Source: DATGFB01 sp032160545 (GTDB taxonomy: Bacteria; Actinomycetota; Actinomycetes; Mycobacteriales; Jatrophihabitantaceae). From it: 27,066 nucleotides of DNA. Of the stretch, positions 7,386 to 15,324 are shown piece by piece. The notes below the pieces were generated by a model. The model had not been told where the DNA came from. It saw only the letters and a list, made by a program, of their open reading frames with translations, and made no database searches. The DNA is taken from the NCBI GenBank assembly GCA_032160545.1, contig JAVHVN010000209.1:1-27066 (forward strand). Reading direction: 5' to 3'. The position numbers and the translations under genes are program-made. Each line of letters begins with the position of its first letter. Positions within the stretch are counted from its first letter, which is position 1.

Positions 7386-8174
7386 TCAGCCGGCACTTCC
7401 GCCGGTCTCGTTACCCCACCCGCTGGTGCACCACATCGCGCCGTCGACGCGCACGCCGAACGCCGCGTACCCGGCGAGGCCCTCCACGAAGTCCTGGGCG
7501 CCGTGCCCCATGGCGTACGCAGCGGTCGCGTACGCGTCCGTGTACGCCAGTCGCCTGCCCACGACGGTCACAGACGCAAGGCCGTCGGGCGGTCGTCCGG
7601 TGTGTGGATCAAGCACGTGCGCACCGCGTTCGGCGCTGCCCGAGGTCGCCACGGCCAGCCCGGTGCCCACCACCACGCCCGCGAGCCGTCCCGGCAGCAG
7701 CGGATGCGCGATGCCGGTGCGCCACGGCCTGCCGACGGCGGCATCGCCGGCGCACTGGACGTCGCCCCCGCCGTTGACGCTGTGCGCGATCGAGCCGTGC
7801 CGGGCCAGGATGTCGCTCGCCCGCTCGATCGCCCAGCCCTTGACCAGACCGGACGGGTCGAGGCGTCCGGTGGCGTACATCGAGAACCACCCGCCGGTCT
7901 CGACGGCCAGGTGCTCGCACTCGGCCAGGATCGTCCGCACGTCGGCCGAGCACTGCCGCATGGTGATCTCGCCGCGCTCGAGCCGGCTGATCTCACTGTC
8001 CGCGCGATACGTCGAGAAGGTCGCGTCCACGTCCCGGAGCCATTGTTCGGCCTCGTCGACCGCCGCCGCCCCGACGCCGGGCGTGCGGATGTCGAACGAG
8101 AACACCGTGCCCATGCACTCGACGACCCGGCGATAGCCCGCGGTGGGACGCGGCAGGGTGGCTGCGGACGTCAC
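7386..8174 (-). CDS. apbE: ApbE-family FAD:protein FMN transferase
   Basis: A 262-residue ApbE, somewhat shorter than the usual 300-350. ApbE uses FAD and Mg2+ to attach FMN covalently to a Thr or Ser of FMN-binding domains. Visible family motifs, in order: MGTVFSFDI (21-29), TFSTYRADSEISRL (52-65), DPSGLVKGWA (106-115), NGGGD (134-138), ATSG (176-179), HVLDPHTGRPP (186-196) and TDAYATAAYAMG (212-223, with metal-site residues). The GTG start overlaps the stop of the FMN-binding gene by four bases (GTGA), tying enzyme to probable substrate. I see no signal peptide or lipobox, so the enzyme appears cytoplasmic although its substrate looks exported. Confidence 0.93.
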   Translation of the reverse strand: MTSAATLPRPTAGYRRVVECMGTVFSFDIRTPGVGAAAVDEAEQWLRDVDATFSTYRADSEISRLERGEITMRQCSADVRTILAECEHLAVETGGWFSMYATGRLDPSGLVKGWAIERASDILARHGSIAHSVNGGGDVQCAGDAAVGRPWRTGIAHPLLPGRLAGVVVGTGLAVATSGSAERGAHVLDPHTGRPPDGLASVTVVGRRLAYTDAYATAAYAMGHGAQDFVEGLAGYAAFGVRVDGAMWCTSGWGNETGGSAG

Positions 8175-8683
8175 CGGACACCCGCCTTGTCGAGCGCACT
8201 CTGCAGCGACTGCAAGTAACCATCGGTCGTGTAGCTCGCGCCGGACACGTTGTCGATGTGGGCACTCTGCGCCGAGAGCGTCTCCTGCAGCAGGATCGGC
8301 GCGGCGGCGCCGTTGATCTCCTGCGATCGCCCGTCGAACGCCGTCAGCTGCAGGAACGACACGTTGTCGATGCGATTGCCCGAGACCGTCACCTGCACCT
8401 GGACGACCCCGTAGCGGGTCTCGACGGCATCCCCGGCGACCGTGCGGGAGGCCGCCTTCGCACTGCTCGAGCTCGCTGCCGGCGGCGGTGCCGAGCTGGA
8501 GCCGCCGGAGGTGTCGCCACCGGCCGGTGGCGCGGTGGTCGGCGTCGAGGACGAGCCCGACCCGGGCAGGCCCGCCGAGGGCAGGGCGCCCGTCGTGGTC
8601 AGCGGGTGCCCCTGCGACTTGAAGGTGAGCAGGGCGATCAGGCCGGCGACGGTGCCGAAGGTGGAGAGCAGTACGCGCTTCAT
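8171..8683 (-). CDS. Membrane-anchored FMN-binding domain protein
   Basis: The 170-residue product has an N-terminal hydrophobic signal/anchor (about 3-20), a Pro/Ser/Gly-rich linker (about 33-78) and an FMN-binding domain (about 82-168) like those of NqrC/RnfG. The flavinylation motif is DNVSGASYTT (144-153). By analogy with the SGAT motif of NqrC, Ser150 is the predicted covalent FMN site. It would carry electrons outside the membrane. The ATG has AGGA overlapping the stop of the ferric-reductase gene seven bases upstream, and its own stop overlaps apbE. Order and overlap indicate a single functional unit: reductase, flavin carrier, flavin transferase. Confidence 0.92.
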   Translation of the reverse strand: MKRVLLSTFGTVAGLIALLTFKSQGHPLTTTGALPSAGLPGSGSSSTPTTAPPAGGDTSGGSSSAPPPAASSSSAKAASRTVAGDAVETRYGVVQVQVTVSGNRIDNVSFLQLTAFDGRSQEINGAAAPILLQETLSAQSAHIDNVSGASYTTDGYLQSLQSALDKAGVR

Positions 8684-8690
8684 CTGGGTC

Positions 8691-10061
8691 CTAGAAAACG
8701 AACGACTCGGAATGGATGTGGCGGGTCGGCACGCCGGCGAGCTCGAGCGACTGCCGCGTCACGGACATCATGGCTTCGGGCCCGCACAGGAAGACGTCGC
8801 GATCGGCGATGTCGGGCACGAGTGCGCGCAGCCGTTGCGCCGACAGGTGGTCGTTCGCGCCGCGCTTGATCGGCCCGACGAGATAGTGCACGTGCGCACG
8901 ACGATGCTGCGCAAGCTCGTCCAGCTCGTGTTTGAGCACGAGGTCTTCCGGCCGGTTCGCCCGGTACAGGAGGGTGATGTCGGACGTGCCGGCCGGGATC
9001 GTCTCGAACAGCGCCCGGATCGGCGTGATGCCCACTCCGCCCCCGATGAGCAGGACCCGCCGGCGCCGGCGGCGGGCGGCGGTGAATCCGCCCGACGGCC
9101 CCTCGGCGATCACCCGCGTGCCGGGCTGCAGGTTGAGCAGGGCGGCACTGTGGTCGCCCGCCACCTTGACGGTGATGCGCAACAGGTCCGGACGCGGCGC
9201 GGCGGACAGCGAGTAGGGATTCGCCGCCCACCACAGACCACGGGTGAGGAAACGCCAGCGGAAGAACTGACCGGACTCGGCCCGCATCGCCTCGAGATTG
9301 CGCCCGCTCACGTACACCGACACCATCTCGGCCGTTTCGCGGCGCACGCCGGCGACCCGCAGATCGTGACGGACCAGGTCGCGAACCGGGGCGAGCAGCC
9401 GGTACCAGACCAGCAACGCGGCGACGACGACGTAGAGCACGGACCACAGCACCCGGGCCTTGAGGTTGCTGACGAAGTCCCCGCCGGTCGCGAACTGGTG
9501 ACTGAAGGCCAGCGCGATCGCGAGGTAGGTGTACAGGTGCACGAAGTGCCACGTCTCGTAGCGCAGGCGCCGCCGCGCGGCCCGGGCCGATGCGATGCCG
9601 ACCGCGATGAGGAGGCCCAGAGCAACCGTCGCCATCATCACGTCGGCATAGCCGGTCAGGAGCGTCCCGGTCTCGTGCACCACGCCGGTGTGCGCCGCCA
9701 CCGCGTAGCCCCAGATGATCAGCAGCGTGTGCGCCACGGAGAGGCAGACCGTGTACCGGCCGCCCATCGCGTGCCACCGGGCCAGCCGGTCGGTGCCGAC
9801 ACCGCGCTCGAGCGCCGGCACGCGCGCCATCAACGCGAGCAGGACGACGACGGCGTACCCGGCGAGCAGGCCGGTGATGCGACCCGCGTTGGTGAGCCAG
9901 TCGCCGAGGCCCTGCACGAAGAAGGTGTCCTGCCACCACAGCGCGATGACCGCGAGTGCGCCGGCCGCGATCATCCCGAGCGCCACCCGGGGGTCGAGGC
10001 GCAGCGGGCGCGACGGGGACAGGTGCAGCGGTGCCGTTCCCTGCGAGATTGCGGAAGCCAT
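8691..10061 (-). CDS. Ferric-reductase-like transmembrane flavocytochrome (FAD/NAD(P)H domains)
   Basis: A 456-residue protein. The N-terminal half has about six membrane helices with candidate haem-ligand histidines H97 and H111 (RWHAMGG, SVAHTLLIIWG) and H172, H175 and H188 (WHFVHLYTYL, AFSHQF). The C-terminal half is a ferredoxin-reductase module: a flavin-binding NPYSLSAAP (281-289), a pyridine-nucleotide loop GGGVGITPIR (340-349), CGPEAMM (427-432) and an aromatic C-terminus ESFVF. It should move electrons from cytoplasmic NAD(P)H through FAD and haem to the outer face, and here probably to the flavinylated neighbour. The ATG has AGGAGG four bases upstream. It is divergent from the response regulator at 10222. 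Acceptor (ferric iron, a quinone or a protein) unknown. Confidence 0.92.
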   Translation of the reverse strand: MASAISQGTAPLHLSPSRPLRLDPRVALGMIAAGALAVIALWWQDTFFVQGLGDWLTNAGRITGLLAGYAVVVLLALMARVPALERGVGTDRLARWHAMGGRYTVCLSVAHTLLIIWGYAVAAHTGVVHETGTLLTGYADVMMATVALGLLIAVGIASARAARRRLRYETWHFVHLYTYLAIALAFSHQFATGGDFVSNLKARVLWSVLYVVVAALLVWYRLLAPVRDLVRHDLRVAGVRRETAEMVSVYVSGRNLEAMRAESGQFFRWRFLTRGLWWAANPYSLSAAPRPDLLRITVKVAGDHSAALLNLQPGTRVIAEGPSGGFTAARRRRRRVLLIGGGVGITPIRALFETIPAGTSDITLLYRANRPEDLVLKHELDELAQHRRAHVHYLVGPIKRGANDHLSAQRLRALVPDIADRDVFLCGPEAMMSVTRQSLELAGVPTRHIHSESFVF

Positions 10062-10129
10062 GGCCCTCCTCTTCCCTCCGTCGGCGCCTGATGACCGGCA
10101 TCCAGCCTCTCCCGGCTACTTCTGCAAGC

Positions 10130-10187
10130 GCTCTCAACGAGCTGTGACTCCGCCGGCGTCCAGAGCGGATTGAGAGCAAGTTCAGAG
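10130..10187. promoter_or_regulatory. Two facing OmpR-type direct-repeat sites in a divergent promoter region
   Basis: The 160-bp region between the flavocytochrome and the response regulator holds TTGAGAG-CAAG-TTCAGAG on the plus strand (10170-10187) and GTCACAG-CTCG-TTGAGAG on the minus strand (10148-10131). Each is two 7-bp half-sites with a 4-bp spacer (11-bp period), the geometry of PhoB/OmpR-family boxes. Together they form an inverted repeat with GCTCTCAA (10130-10137) and TTGAGAGC (10170-10177). The likely reading is control of both divergent units by the adjacent regulator. Confidence 0.6.
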
Positions 10188-10221
10188 GTTCGACGCCGCA
10201 GCCATCGCCCATGCTGGGCAG

Positions 10222-10959
10222 GTGACACGGACCTCCGGCACCGCCCGGCGCCTGACGCGAGCCGACGGGACGGCGCTGCGGGTACTCGTCGTCGACGACG
10301 AGCCGGGGCTCGCCGACGTCCTCGCGAGCACGTTGCGCATCGAGGGATGGGACGCGCGCACCGCTGTCACGGGCCTGGCCGCGGTTCGGGCGGCGACGGA
10401 GTTCGCCCCGGACGCCGTCGTCCTCGACGTGATGCTGCCCGACATCGACGGCATCGAGGTGCTGCGCCGGATCCGCGCCGCGAGCGCCACGGTGTGCGTG
10501 CTGTTCCTGACCGCACGGGATGCCGTCGAGGACCGCATCGCCGGCATCACCGCCGGTGGGGACGACTACGTCACGAAGCCGTTCAGCCTGGAGGAGGTAC
10601 TCGCCCGGCTGCGCGGGCTGGTGCGCCGGGCCGGGCTCGCGGAGTCGAGCGGCGTACCCCTGCTGCGGGTCGGCGACCTCACGATGGACGAGGACGCCCG
10701 CGAGGTGCGCCGGGCCGGAGCGCTCGTCGAGCTCACCGCGACCGAGTTCGAGCTGCTGCGGTTCCTGATGCGCAACCCGCGGCGGGTGCTGTCCAAGGCG
10801 CAGATCCTCGATCGGGTGTGGAGCTACGACTTCGGCGGCCGCGCCCACGTCGTCGAGCTCTACATCAGCTACCTGCGCAAGAAGATCGACGCGGGGGCCG
10901 AGCCGACGATCCACACCGTGCGCGGCGTGGGGTACGTCCTCAAGGCGCCCGAGTCGTGA
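10222..10959 (+). CDS. OmpR/PhoB-family response regulator
   Basis: A 245-residue regulator with an N-terminal receiver domain and a C-terminal winged-helix DNA-binding domain. Receiver residues are visible: acidic pair D25/D26 in VLVVDDEPG, phospho-acceptor D69 in VVLDVMLPDIDG, T97 in LFLTARD, and K119 in YVTKPFS. The DNA-binding domain has ELTATEFELLRFLMRNPRRVLSK and ends with YLRKKIDAG...TVRGVGYVL. The start is GTG 10222, with no strong ribosome binding site. The stop overlaps the GTG of the kinase gene by four bases. It sits divergently from the flavocytochrome cassette with 7-4-7 repeats between, so control of that cassette and of its own gene is likely. Confidence 0.95.
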   Translation: MTRTSGTARRLTRADGTALRVLVVDDEPGLADVLASTLRIEGWDARTAVTGLAAVRAATEFAPDAVVLDVMLPDIDGIEVLRRIRAASATVCVLFLTARDAVEDRIAGITAGGDDYVTKPFSLEEVLARLRGLVRRAGLAESSGVPLLRVGDLTMDEDAREVRRAGALVELTATEFELLRFLMRNPRRVLSKAQILDRVWSYDFGGRAHVVELYISYLRKKIDAGAEPTIHTVRGVGYVLKAPES

Positions 10960-12398
10960 CGTCGTCCGCCGAACCCGTCCGGCGAAGGCGACTGCGGCCC
11001 GTCACGTTGCGCACCCGGCTGGTCGCGGTGCTGGTCGCGTGCCTGCTGGTGAGCTGCGCGGCCGTCGCGGTAGCCACGTCGCTGGCATTGCGGCACTTCC
11101 TGCTCGATCGCCTCGACGAGCAGCTCGCCGCGGCCGGCGGGCGCTACGCGACCATCCTGGAGCACCCGTCCGATCACGACGCCGACAACAGCGCATTCGG
11201 CTCCGTGGTCGGGCAGCCCGCGGGCACCCTCGGCGCACGCGTGCTCAACGGGACGGTCACCGCGTTCGGCGTCGTCGACGAGCCCGGCGTGACGGCGCCG
11301 GCGGCGACCCGCGCGCAGCTGGCCCGGCTGACCGCGCCGACAGCGCCCCGCACGCTGCACCTGGACACCCTCGGCGAGTACCGCGTCATCGCGACTGCCG
11401 GCCAGGACGGGGACGTGCTGATCACCGGGCTGCCCGCGACTCCCGTCGAGGAGACCGTGCGGCACGCGCTCGAGATCGAGGCGGTCGTCTTCGCGGCCGC
11501 ACTGCTGATCAGCGGGGCGGCCGCGGCACTGTTCGTGCGCCTGTCGCTGCGCCCGCTGACCCGCGTCGCCCGGACCGCGTTGCAGGTGTCGAAGCTGCCC
11601 CTCGCCACCGGCGAGGTGTCGATCCCCGACCGGGTCGACGATCCCGCGCCCGGCACCGAGGTGGGCCAGGTCGCCGAGGCGTTCAATCACATGCTCGAGC
11701 ACATCGAGGCCGCGCTCAGCGAGCGCCATGCGGGCGAGAAGGAGCTGCGCCGGTTCGTCGCCGACGCGAGCCACGAGCTGCGTACGCCTGTCGCCGTCGT
11801 GCGCAGCCACGCGGAGTACGCGCAACGCACCGGCGGTGATCAATCCGATGCGGTCACCGGTGCGCTCGAGCGCATCGTCGCCGAGTCCGATCGCATGGGT
11901 GTCCTGGTCGACAACCTGCTGCTGCTCGCGCGCCTCGACGCGGGCCGTCCGCTCGGCCGCGAGCCCGTCGACCTCACCCGTGTCACGCTCGACGCGGCTC
12001 GCGACGCGCAGATCGCGGGCTCGACGCACGAATGGCGGCTCGAGCTGCCCGACGAACCGGTCACCGTCACAGGCGACGACTACGCGTTGCACCAGGCACT
12101 GGCCAACCTGCTCGCCAACGCCCGGACGCACACGCCGCCCGGCACCACGGTCACCGTGCGACTGGAGGCCGACGGGACGCGGGGCGTCATGCTGTCCGTG
12201 GCCGACGACGGCCCCGGAATCGCCCCTGAACTGCAGCCGAGGGTCTTCGAGAGGCTCGTGCACGGCAGCGCCGCGCACGGGGGCAGCGGCCTGGGACTGT
12301 CCATCGTCGCGGCGATAGTCGCGGCGCACGGGGGCACGATCCGCCTCGACAGCACGCCCGGGCGCACCGTCTTCGAGGTCGACCTGCCGCCGAGGTAG
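10956..12398 (+). CDS. Sensor histidine kinase, HAMP type, paired with the upstream regulator
   Basis: The 480-residue kinase starts at GTG 10956 (overlap GTGA); the same frame stays open further upstream but that part is out of frame with the regulator. Layout: basic N-terminus, membrane helix about 22-46, extracytoplasmic sensor about 50-168, second helix about 175-195, HAMP region LSLRPLTRVARTA (196-208), phospho-acceptor H273 in FVADASHELRTPVAV, N-box NLLANARTH (384-392), DDGPGI (418-422) and GSGLGLSI (443-450). The sensor has no recognised fold. The ATP-lid phenylalanine region FERLVHGSAAHGG is short. Overlap and order make it the cognate kinase of 10222-10959. Confidence 0.95.
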   Translation: MTSSAEPVRRRRLRPVTLRTRLVAVLVACLLVSCAAVAVATSLALRHFLLDRLDEQLAAAGGRYATILEHPSDHDADNSAFGSVVGQPAGTLGARVLNGTVTAFGVVDEPGVTAPAATRAQLARLTAPTAPRTLHLDTLGEYRVIATAGQDGDVLITGLPATPVEETVRHALEIEAVVFAAALLISGAAAALFVRLSLRPLTRVARTALQVSKLPLATGEVSIPDRVDDPAPGTEVGQVAEAFNHMLEHIEAALSERHAGEKELRRFVADASHELRTPVAVVRSHAEYAQRTGGDQSDAVTGALERIVAESDRMGVLVDNLLLLARLDAGRPLGREPVDLTRVTLDAARDAQIAGSTHEWRLELPDEPVTVTGDDYALHQALANLLANARTHTPPGTTVTVRLEADGTRGVMLSVADDGPGIAPELQPRVFERLVHGSAAHGGSGLGLSIVAAIVAAHGGTIRLDSTPGRTVFEVDLPPR

Positions 12399-12408
12399 AG
12401 CCTTTTCG

Positions 12409-12437
12409 CTCACAGACCGCACTCATCTCTTCACAGC
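12409..12437 (+). promoter_or_regulatory. TCACAG repeats upstream of the efflux operon
   Basis: In the 94-bp gap before the second response regulator, TCACAG occurs at 12410-12415 and again at 12431-12436, 21 bp (two helical turns) apart, with a weaker CACTCAT between. The same TCACAG half-site occurs in the minus-strand box at 10142-10147. This suggests a site for one of the two OmpR-type regulators. No convincing -10 or -35 could be assigned. Confidence 0.45.
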
Positions 12438-12492
12438 CAGCGCCCATCGTTTCCGGAGTTGGGGTCCAGCTAGGTGCGATCAACTCCCTTTC

Positions 12493-13275
12493 ATGCAGCA
12501 GGACGACAGCAATGCCACGTCCGTCGTGGCCAGGCCAACTACGGAGCAGGCGGGCGGGGAGCGCGTCCTGGTCGTCGACGACGAGCCCTACATCACCGAT
12601 CTGCTGCACAGCTGGCTGAGCTTTCTCGGGTTCGAGGTCCGCACCGCCGCCACGGGCACCGAGGCGCTCGTCCTCGCCGCTGAGTTCCGGCCGCAGCTGC
12701 TGGTGCTCGACGTGATGCTGCCCGACATCGACGGGTTCGAGCTGTGCCGGCAGATCCGGCAGGGCGGCGAGCGCGCCGGCGTCGTGTTCCTGACCGCCCG
12801 CAACGGCCGCGACGACACCATCGCCGGGCTGACCGTGGGCGGGGACGACTACATCAGCAAGCCGTTCAGCCTGGACGAGGTCGTCGCCCGGATGCGCGCG
12901 GTCCTGCGCCGCACCACGCCACCGGCAGAGGCACCCGAACCTGCTGCGACCGGCGTGTTCCGGTTCGTCGACCTCGAACTGGACGAGGAGCGCCACGAGG
13001 TTCGGCGCGCGAACACCCCGATCGATCTCTCCCCCACCGAGTTCGCGGTGCTGCGCTACCTGCTGCGCAACGCAGGCCGCGTCGTGTCGAAGCGCCAGAT
13101 CGTGACGCATGTCTGGGAGTACGACTTCGACGGCGACCCCCGCATCGTCGAGAGCTACATCTCCAGCCTGCGCAAGAAGGTCGACCACATCCAGCCACCA
13201 CTGATCCACACCCTTCGAGGCGTCGGCTACAGCCTGCGCCTGGATGGAAGGGCGAACCCGGAAGGTCATCGATGA
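12493..13275 (+). CDS. OmpR/PhoB-family response regulator, first gene of efflux operon
   Basis: A 260-residue regulator paralogous to the one at 10222. Receiver: D29/D30 in VLVVDDEPY, phospho-acceptor D73 in VLDVMLPDIDG, T101 in VFLTARN and K123 in YISKPFS. Winged helix: DLSPTEFAVLRYLLRNAGRVVSKRQ, then YISSLRKKVDHIQPPLIHTLRGVGYSL. About 22 polar residues precede the receiver; ATG 12493 has no good ribosome binding site, so a later start is possible. The stop overlaps the next ATG by four bases. No kinase follows directly; the kinase at 20143 ends the same run of genes and is the best candidate partner. Confidence 0.94.
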   Translation: MQQDDSNATSVVARPTTEQAGGERVLVVDDEPYITDLLHSWLSFLGFEVRTAATGTEALVLAAEFRPQLLVLDVMLPDIDGFELCRQIRQGGERAGVVFLTARNGRDDTIAGLTVGGDDYISKPFSLDEVVARMRAVLRRTTPPAEAPEPAATGVFRFVDLELDEERHEVRRANTPIDLSPTEFAVLRYLLRNAGRVVSKRQIVTHVWEYDFDGDPRIVESYISSLRKKVDHIQPPLIHTLRGVGYSLRLDGRANPEGHR

Positions 13276-14579
13276 CAAGAATTTTCCGCCGTCTGAGAGG
13301 ACGACCCCGCCTGCTCGTCGCCGTCGCGGTGATCGGCGCACTGGCGATCGGGATCGGCACCTATACGGCGACCCGAGGTGGCGGCGCGGCAGCAGCCGGC
13401 ACGTCGACGACCCTGCAGACGGTCGCGACCGGGACGATCCGGCAGAGCGTGTCGGCGACGGGCACCCTCGCACCGGCGCAGCAGGAGAGTCTCACCTTCC
13501 CGGTGAGCGGCCAGATAACAGCGGTCGACGTCGCCGTCGGCGACAAGGTGACCGCGGGCCAGACGCTTGCGACGATCGACTCCGCCTCGCTCGCGGTCAA
13601 CGTGGCGCAGGCAAAGGCGAGCGTCGCTTCCGCTCAGGCCAAGGTCGACAACGACACCACCACCGCAGCCGACGCCACGCAGACCGCGGCCGACCAGGCC
13701 GCTCTCACTGCGGCGAACAACCAGTTGGCATCGGCTCAGACGCAGCAGGCCCAGGCGACGATGACGTCGCCGATCGACGGTGTCGTCGCGACCGTGAACA
13801 TCGTGAAGGGGCAGACCGTGTCCGGCACGAGCAGCTCCAGCTCGTCCAGCTCTTCCGGTGGCGGCACGGGCGGCACGGGCGGCGGGGGCGCGGGCGGATC
13901 GGCGGCCGGCAGCTCCAGCTCCAGTTCGACCACGACCACGACCGCGCAGATCCTCGTGATCAGCACCAACTCGTGGATCGTCAACGCCACGGTCGACGCG
14001 ACGTCCGTTGGCCTGATCGCGAAGGGCGAGCAGGCGCAGCTCACCGTCACGGGGGCGACCGGAACGGTCTACGGCACGATCAGCTCGATCGGGCTGGTCT
14101 CGTCCTCCACCTCGACCACCGCGAGCTACCCGGTCGTCGTCGCGGTCACCGGTTCGCCCACCGGCATGCACGACGGGGCCAGCGTGACTGCGGCCCTCAT
14201 CTACAAGCAGCTGACCAACGTCGTGGTCGTGCCGTCGACCGCACTTCACCGCAACTCCAACGCAACGCAGTACGTCCAGCAGGTCACCAACGGCAAGACC
14301 GTCGACACCACCGTTCAGGTCGGCGTGGCCTCAGCCGGGCAGACCCAGATCACCTCCGGCCTGAAGGCGGGCGACCAGATCGTGGTCCCGGTCCTGCCGA
14401 CGCGTCGCCCGGGCACGGGCACGAGCACGGGGACCGGTACCCGCGGCGGCGCGGGAGGCACCGGCGGCGGCTTCGGCGGCGGCGCCGGCGGCTTCGGCGG
14501 TGGCGCCGGCGGTGGCGCCGGCGGCTTCGGTGGTGGCGGCGGCGGCTTCGGCGGCGGCGCGGGAGGCACCGGTGGCTGA
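13272..14579 (+). CDS. Membrane fusion protein (HlyD/MacA-like) with Gly-rich tail
   Basis: A 435-residue periplasmic-adaptor-type protein. A basic N-terminus precedes one membrane helix (about 13-31). The first lipoyl half includes LTFPVSGQITAVDVAVGDKVTAGQTLATID (74-103); a short helical hairpin (about 108-162) follows; the second lipoyl half is TSPIDGVVATVNIVKGQTV (165-183). The lipoyl core is then interrupted by a Ser/Gly/Thr run (186-224) before a beta-barrel (about 225-290) and membrane-proximal domain (about 300-375). The last 50 residues are almost pure Gly with regular Phe (GGGFGGGAGGFGGG). The ATG overlaps the regulator stop (ATGA). It should link the MacB-like ATPase/permease to a substrate outside the membrane. 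The tail is unusual for the family. Confidence 0.9.
   Translation: MTRIFRRLRGRPRLLVAVAVIGALAIGIGTYTATRGGGAAAAGTSTTLQTVATGTIRQSVSATGTLAPAQQESLTFPVSGQITAVDVAVGDKVTAGQTLATIDSASLAVNVAQAKASVASAQAKVDNDTTTAADATQTAADQAALTAANNQLASAQTQQAQATMTSPIDGVVATVNIVKGQTVSGTSSSSSSSSSGGGTGGTGGGGAGGSAAGSSSSSSTTTTTAQILVISTNSWIVNATVDATSVGLIAKGEQAQLTVTGATGTVYGTISSIGLVSSSTSTTASYPVVVAVTGSPTGMHDGASVTAALIYKQLTNVVVVPSTALHRNSNATQYVQQVTNGKTVDTTVQVGVASAGQTQITSGLKAGDQIVVPVLPTRRPGTGTSTGTGTRGGAGGTGGGFGGGAGGFGGGAGGGAGGFGGGGGGFGGGAGGTGG
14461..14575 (+). repeat. Low-complexity GGC-rich repeats coding the Gly/Phe tail
   Basis: This stretch is built from variants of GGCGGCTTCGGCGGCGGCGCC, encoding GGFGGGAG-type units. The copies differ at third positions, so it is an older, diverged tandem array rather than a fresh expansion. 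Slippage-driven length change between strains is plausible. Confidence 0.75.
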
Positions 14580-15324
14580 CGCACCCACGCTGACCCGCGG
14601 CCTCGCGCCGGACACCAGTCCCGCGCCGGAGCAACCGGTCATCGACCTGGGCGGGATCCGCAAGGTCTACAGCAGCGGGACCATCGAGTTCGAGGCGCTG
14701 CACAGCATCTCGCTCGAGATCCATCCCGGCGAGTACGTCGCCGTGATGGGACCGTCCGGCTCCGGCAAGTCGACGTTGATGAACATCCTCGGCTGCCTCG
14801 ACGTCGCAACCGCGGGCCGTTACCTGCTCGCAGGCGAGGACGTCAGCGACATGGACGAGGACGAGCTCGCCGACGTACGCAACCGGCGCATCGGTTTCGT
14901 GTTCCAGCAGTTCAACCTGCTGCCGGCGATGAGCGCGCTGCGCAACGTCGAACTGCCGTTGTCCTACGGCGCGGTGCCGCGCGAGGAACGCCGACGCCGC
15001 GCCCAGGAGGCGCTGGAACGGGTCGGGCTGGGTGACCGGCTCGAGAACCGGCCCAACCAGATGTCCGGTGGGCAGCAGCAACGGGTAGCTGTGGCCCGAG
15101 CGCTGGTGACCGATCCGGCGCTCGTGCTCGCCGACGAGCCGACCGGAAACCTCGACTCGACGTCCACGGCCGACGTGCTGCGCCTTTTCGACGAACTGCA
15201 CGCGCAGGGACGGACGGTCGTGCTGATCACCCACGAGGCCGAGGTCGCCCACCACGCACAGCGCGTGATCAACATTCGCGACGGATCAGTCGCGTCCGAC
15301 GGCCAGACCGGAGGAGTCCGATGA
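14572..15324 (+). CDS. MacB/LolD-like ABC transporter ATP-binding protein
   Basis: A 250-residue ATPase of the MacB/LolD/FtsE class. Motifs: Walker A GPSGSGKST (60-68), Q-loop FVFQQFNLLP (109-118), signature MSGGQQQR (164-171), Walker B LVLADEP (184-190), D-loop GNLDS and H-loop H221. The frame opens further upstream (14500), but that part overlaps the Gly-rich tail of the preceding gene; GTG 14572, preceded by GGGAGG, gives an eight-base overlap (GTGGCTGA) and a protein of normal length after a 25-residue Pro/Thr-rich leader. It energises the permease encoded next (ATGA overlap). Confidence 0.95.
   Translation: MADAPTLTRGLAPDTSPAPEQPVIDLGGIRKVYSSGTIEFEALHSISLEIHPGEYVAVMGPSGSGKSTLMNILGCLDVATAGRYLLAGEDVSDMDEDELADVRNRRIGFVFQQFNLLPAMSALRNVELPLSYGAVPREERRRRAQEALERVGLGDRLENRPNQMSGGQQQRVAVARALVTDPALVLADEPTGNLDSTSTADVLRLFDELHAQGRTVVLITHEAEVAHHAQRVINIRDGSVASDGQTGGVR

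Noticed and set aside
8680..10914. A 744-codon open frame on the minus strand spanning the flavocytochrome, the divergent promoter and the response regulator
   Set aside because: It crosses two well-supported genes in the wrong frame or strand and its translation has the Arg/Ala/Gly-rich composition of a frame shadow.
14461..14575. GGC-rich repeats as a possible CRISPR or non-coding repeat array
   Set aside because: There are no spacers, units vary at third positions and the reading frame is kept, so it is coding low-complexity sequence.
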